Positions 60,817 through 64,000 of a stretch of DNA of 64,000 bases are shown here, piece by piece. The position numbers and the translations under genes are program-made. Under the pieces are notes generated by a model, which worked only from the letters and a program-made list of their open reading frames with translations, was not told the origin of the DNA and did not search any database. The stretch lies in assembly GCA_964404255.1 (NCBI GenBank), contig CAYOJJ010000012.1, forward strand, positions 48,050 through 112,049. Direction: 5' to 3'. Position 1 is the stretch's first letter. Each line of letters begins with the position of its first letter. Source of the DNA: JAFDZW01 sp964404255. Its GTDB lineage: Bacteria; Bacteroidota; Ignavibacteria; Palsa-1295.

Positions 60817-62060
60817 TGCGGCTGCCCGACCTCTTTTCCAGACTCGTTTCCCCCAAGCTCGAATGGAAAGTGCTGATCGGGTTTTCCCTGCTTATCCTGA
60901 TCGTACAGATCGTTTTCCTTCGTAAAGCTGCCGTAGTCGGCGAGACCTATTGGATAGCTATTAATCTGCAAAAAGGTCTGGGCTTTGCCTATTACTTCCC
61001 CGGACAGACTGTTGCAACTACCGCTACTTCCTGCTTCATCCCGCCACTCTATTGCTTTATCTTATATGTTGTCCTGCTTGCCGGTGGCGGAACGATGGCC
61101 ATGCAGATATTGGGGCTGCTCTTTTTCCATGCCGGTAATATTACCATCTATCATTTTTTTAAGCGGCATATCGATAGCCGCCTTGCGCTGACGGGATTTT
61201 TTCTCTTAGGTCTATATATACCCCAGTGGATCCTAACGCAGCATGTCGATCCCGATGGTTTTAATTTGCTGCTCGTTGCCCTGACTATCCTGCAGGTCGA
61301 TAGATTAAAAGATAGCAGTGCATTAAAACAATGGGGCCTGCTCGGAATACTTATCGGTCTTCAACTGCTGACACGCCCCGATATGCTCATTGGCGCTCTT
61401 TGTTTTTGTGCCTGGTTGTTGTGGCGTTCGAACTCCCGGGCGTTCATTATCAAGCGCTTAGCATTTACGTTAGGGATCGGCCTCCTGGTGGTTCTCCCCT
61501 GGACAATTCGAAATTATATCGTCTTTGATCGCTTTATTCTTATCAGTGCTAATTCCGGGTATAATTTTTTTCTTGGCAACAATCCTTCGGCCACGGGCGA
61601 ATTCGATCAGGGGCCGGCTACAGCAGAGCGTTTAGCACTTGATTCGGCCCAGCAGGTTTATTTTGCCACACATCTGAAAGACCCCGAACGTGACGATTTC
61701 CTAAAGGCCCAGGCCATTGGCTGGATAAAAACTCATACTGCCGAAACGATCTCGCTTGACCTTAAAAAATTTCTCTACCACTGGTGGAGCCGCGATTCTG
61801 TTGGCAATTACCTGCAAATGCCGGGCTGGACGAAAGTGCTCTATAGTGCCATTAGCATTATTCTTGTCGTGCTTGGCCTCTTCGGATTGTGGTTCATGCC
61901 GGCCAAGCCTCGCTCACTGCTCGTTACACTCTTTCTATATTCTTCGATCATCTCGACGATCTTTTTCGCCCAAACGCGTCATCGGGCTATCAAATGCGAT
62001 CCATACCTTGTAACGCTTTGCGTTGTCGGGGTTCATCGTATATTTACACGAAAATCATGA
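60816..62060 (+). CDS. Polytopic membrane protein, glycosyltransferase family 39-like
   Basis: This 414-residue protein has about ten membrane helices. The first loop (WIAINLQKGLGFAYYFPGQ) and LTRPDMLIG resemble PMT-type GT39 transferases that use lipid-linked donors. It starts with GTG 60816, overlapping the mtaB stop by one base, and its stop overlaps the xth start (ATGA), so the three genes are tightly coupled. Substrate unknown. Confidence 0.68.
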   Translation: MRLPDLFSRLVSPKLEWKVLIGFSLLILIVQIVFLRKAAVVGETYWIAINLQKGLGFAYYFPGQTVATTATSCFIPPLYCFILYVVLLAGGGTMAMQILGLLFFHAGNITIYHFFKRHIDSRLALTGFFLLGLYIPQWILTQHVDPDGFNLLLVALTILQVDRLKDSSALKQWGLLGILIGLQLLTRPDMLIGALCFCAWLLWRSNSRAFIIKRLAFTLGIGLLVVLPWTIRNYIVFDRFILISANSGYNFFLGNNPSATGEFDQGPATAERLALDSAQQVYFATHLKDPERDDFLKAQAIGWIKTHTAETISLDLKKFLYHWWSRDSVGNYLQMPGWTKVLYSAISIILVVLGLFGLWFMPAKPRSLLVTLFLYSSIISTIFFAQTRHRAIKCDPYLVTLCVVGVHRIFTRKS

Positions 62061-62824
62061 AGATCACTTCCTGGAATATCAATGGCATTCGCGCTGCCGA
62101 GAAAAAAGGTCTGCGCGAGTACATCGCCGATGCCAAACCGGACATTCTCTGTCTGCAAGAAACAAAGGCTCATATCGAGCAGCTTTCAGACTCGCTCATC
62201 AATATCGAAGGCTATTCTTCTCATTTTGTAAGCGGAGAGAAGAAGGGATATTCCGGAGTAGCCATCTATACCAGGATCAAACCGAAAGAAGTTATTTCAG
62301 GCTGCGGCCATACAAAATTCGATACCGAAGGTAGGGTCATACGCGCCGATTTCGATAATTTTGTACTGTATAATATTTATTACCCAAACGGAGGTCGGGG
62401 TCCGGAGCGCGTGCAGTATAAATTGGAATTCTATGAGACGATCCTTTCCCAATGGCAGGAGCTTCGTGAGCAACGGAAAAAACTTATCTTAACCGGCGAT
62501 TTTAATACGGCTCACCATGAGATAGATCTTGCCCGACCTGATGAGAATAAAAATACCACCGGCTTTCTTCCTGAAGAGCGGGCCTGGCTCGATAAGATCG
62601 AAAGCCTCGGCTATGTCGATACGTTCAGAGTCTTTAATACCGATCCCGAGTGGTACACATACTGGGATCAGATTACAAGAGCCCGTGAACGAAACGTTGG
62701 CTGGCGTATCGATTACTTTTGGGTTACTCCCGATGTGATGCCCAATGTTGTGGACTCCCCGATCAAAATGGATGTGATGGGCAGCGACCACTGCCCCATC
62801 GAGCTGGTATTAGAATACGATTAA
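62057..62824 (+). CDS. xth: Exodeoxyribonuclease III
   Basis: This 255-residue DNA repair nuclease (AP endonuclease type) has SWNINGIRA, CLQETKA, LTGDFNTAH and MGSDHCPI, together giving the catalytic Asn, Glu, Asp and His of the exo-endo-phosphatase fold. ATG 62057 overlaps the preceding stop (ATGA). Two nucleotides before the M28 gene ends in the opposite direction (10-bp gap). Confidence 0.95.
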   Translation: MKITSWNINGIRAAEKKGLREYIADAKPDILCLQETKAHIEQLSDSLINIEGYSSHFVSGEKKGYSGVAIYTRIKPKEVISGCGHTKFDTEGRVIRADFDNFVLYNIYYPNGGRGPERVQYKLEFYETILSQWQELREQRKKLILTGDFNTAHHEIDLARPDENKNTTGFLPEERAWLDKIESLGYVDTFRVFNTDPEWYTYWDQITRARERNVGWRIDYFWVTPDVMPNVVDSPIKMDVMGSDHCPIELVLEYD

Positions 62825-62834
62825 TTATATACGG

Positions 62835-64000
62835 TTAATTGTGCATCTCCGACCGGCTTCCAAGAACGATCGTCACATTTACCGTATCCTTACCACGTCT
62901 TACGACCGCGACCACACTTTCGCCCGGTTTATGCTTTGAAAGGGCGCCGGTATAGTCATAAATATTTTTAATTGGCATATCACCGAATTGGACGATCACA
63001 TCCTCGGCTTTGAGTCCTGCTTTAGAAGCCGGCGAGCCCGGAGTAACATCGGAGATCTTAAGACCTTCTCCATCGTACCCATAATCCGGCACGCCACCGA
63101 CATAGACCCTGAATGAGGTAGATTTCTTTGTCGTATCTACGGGCACAATAGTGAATGGTATTTTATAGGCAAGATTAGCAGTGCGCTTAATAACGGCCGA
63201 GACTAATTTTAAAACATTCTCTTCGCCTTTATAATCGATCTTCTCTTTTGTATCGCTGGCCTTATGGTAGTCTTTATGGAGCCCGGTAAAGAAAAACAGT
63301 ACCGGAAGTTTTTTTCTATAAAAGGCCGCATGATCGCTTGGTCCTTCCCCATCCGGCTTGAAATGAAGATTGAATGGCTTCTTTTCGGCCGCGATAGTTT
63401 TGAATAGCGAATCCCAGGTGGGAGAAGTCCCCATTCCTTCGACGATCAGCACACTATCTTTCAGGCGGCCGATCATATCCATATTGATCATGGCCTGAGT
63501 ATGATCGAAAGAGATAAGCGGATTCTTGGTATAATGCAGGCTGCCGAACAATCCTTCCTCTTCGCCGCTAAAGGTAATAAAGAGCAGGCTTCGCTTTACT
63601 TCCTTTTTATGCTTGGAAAAATATTCCGCCAATTCCAATACCCCGGCGGTACCACTGGCATTATCGTCGGCACCGTAATGAATGGCTTTGGATGAATCGA
63701 GGGCATTGTGCCCGCCATGACCCAGATGATCAAAGTGAGCGCCGATCACCACGACCTGATGGGAAAGATTTTTATCGGAGCCTTTTAGAAAGCCGACCAC
63801 ATTCACCCCTTTTGTCGGAGTGGTCTTAGTAGAATCGAACTGCCGCTCGGAGAATTCATACTTCTGGAAATAGGTCTGCGACTGATCGATCACTTCCAAG
63901 CCTATACGCTTGAATTCTTTTGCAATATACTCTGCCGCTTTATACATCCCCGGTTCTCCGGTACGGCGTCCGGCAAGCGAATCGCTCGCAAGAATAGAAA
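62835..64000 (-). CDS. M28 family metallopeptidase with C-terminal PDZ domain, 5' end outside window
   Basis: The frame stays open to the window edge (LASDSLAGRRTGEPG), so the N-terminus, probably a signal peptide, is missing. The M28 domain shows GAHFDHLG and GADDNASGTAG, SGEEEGLFGS, NMDMIGR and DYHKASDT, the five ligand motifs of two zinc ions. After about residue 295 of the visible part a PDZ domain follows (DGEGLKISDVTPGSPASKAGLKAEDVIV). It probably acts as an aminopeptidase outside the cytoplasm, and the PDZ part may guide substrates. Confidence 0.93.
   Translation of the reverse strand, partial: SILASDSLAGRRTGEPGMYKAAEYIAKEFKRIGLEVIDQSQTYFQKYEFSERQFDSTKTTPTKGVNVVGFLKGSDKNLSHQVVVIGAHFDHLGHGGHNALDSSKAIHYGADDNASGTAGVLELAEYFSKHKKEVKRSLLFITFSGEEEGLFGSLHYTKNPLISFDHTQAMINMDMIGRLKDSVLIVEGMGTSPTWDSLFKTIAAEKKPFNLHFKPDGEGPSDHAAFYRKKLPVLFFFTGLHKDYHKASDTKEKIDYKGEENVLKLVSAVIKRTANLAYKIPFTIVPVDTTKKSTSFRVYVGGVPDYGYDGEGLKISDVTPGSPASKAGLKAEDVIVQFGDMPIKNIYDYTGALSKHKPGESVVAVVRRGKDTVNVTIVLGSRSEMHN

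Overview
The window reads as a dense, ordinary stretch of chromosome from a member of the Bacteroidota/Chlorobiota (FCB) side of the tree, plausibly a Kapabacteria- or Ignavibacteria-like lineage. The evidence is four secreted proteins ending in type IX secretion (T9SS type A) sorting domains, families typical of this group (alternative GlmU, DUF3098, DUF4159, DUF3467, DUF3108), a clear TTG-N20-TAnnTTTG promoter of the Bacteroidota type, and menaquinone synthesis by the futalosine route. The species cannot be named from sequence alone. No tRNA, rRNA, CRISPR array, phage or classical insertion sequence was recognised.

Layout. 1-11.4 kb: truncated M16 peptidase, ruvA, gapA-pgk, a DUF2520 protein, M29 aminopeptidase, rpmE, a GlmU-like enzyme, dapB-dapA with a DUF4159 protein, sdhB and a TlpA-like lipoprotein. 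11.5-19 kb: korA, an oligopeptide ABC transporter operon (permeases plus one ATPase), an agmatinase-like enzyme and a T9SS cargo protein. 19-28.2 kb: a LolC/LolD-type ABC system, a large dimethylformamidase-like T9SS protein, rpsP-rimM, ispH-zapE and an SRPBCC protein.

28.2-32.85 kb is the most unusual part. A strong promoter and a long, highly foldable leader precede four co-directional genes that match no family I recognise: a 78-residue peptide, a cysteine-rich 138-residue protein, a 717-residue protein with two diverged copies of a cysteine-bearing domain, and a 380-residue protein with a Ser-rich middle and a Cys-rich coiled-coil tail. The set closes with a UUCG-capped terminator. It is my main candidate for an undescribed system.

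33-43 kb is a run of plus-strand genes (TPR lipoprotein, DUF3467, EthD, crotonase, GT9 glycosyltransferase, DUF3108, esterase, threonine dehydrogenase, mqnD, a membrane glycosyltransferase). 43.4-47 kb on the minus strand carries mqnC and a gene fusing MqnE to MqnA, separated by a 410-bp element made of a GIY-YIG nuclease gene inside inverted, compensatorily varying repeats. 47-50.2 kb: a cupredoxin behind a sigma-54-like promoter, a small lipoprotein, a Kelch T9SS protein and a sparse region with a possible tiny membrane peptide. 50.2-64 kb: DUF5995, lexA with a candidate operator, an M12-like secreted metallopeptidase, dnaN-recF, a peroxiredoxin, an FMN reductase, 3-hydroxyacyl-CoA dehydrogenase, mtaB, a membrane glycosyltransferase, xth and a truncated M28-PDZ peptidase.

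Genes are tightly packed. Most transcription units end in clear intrinsic terminators, and start codons were chosen by domain boundaries, signal peptides and the position of these hairpins.
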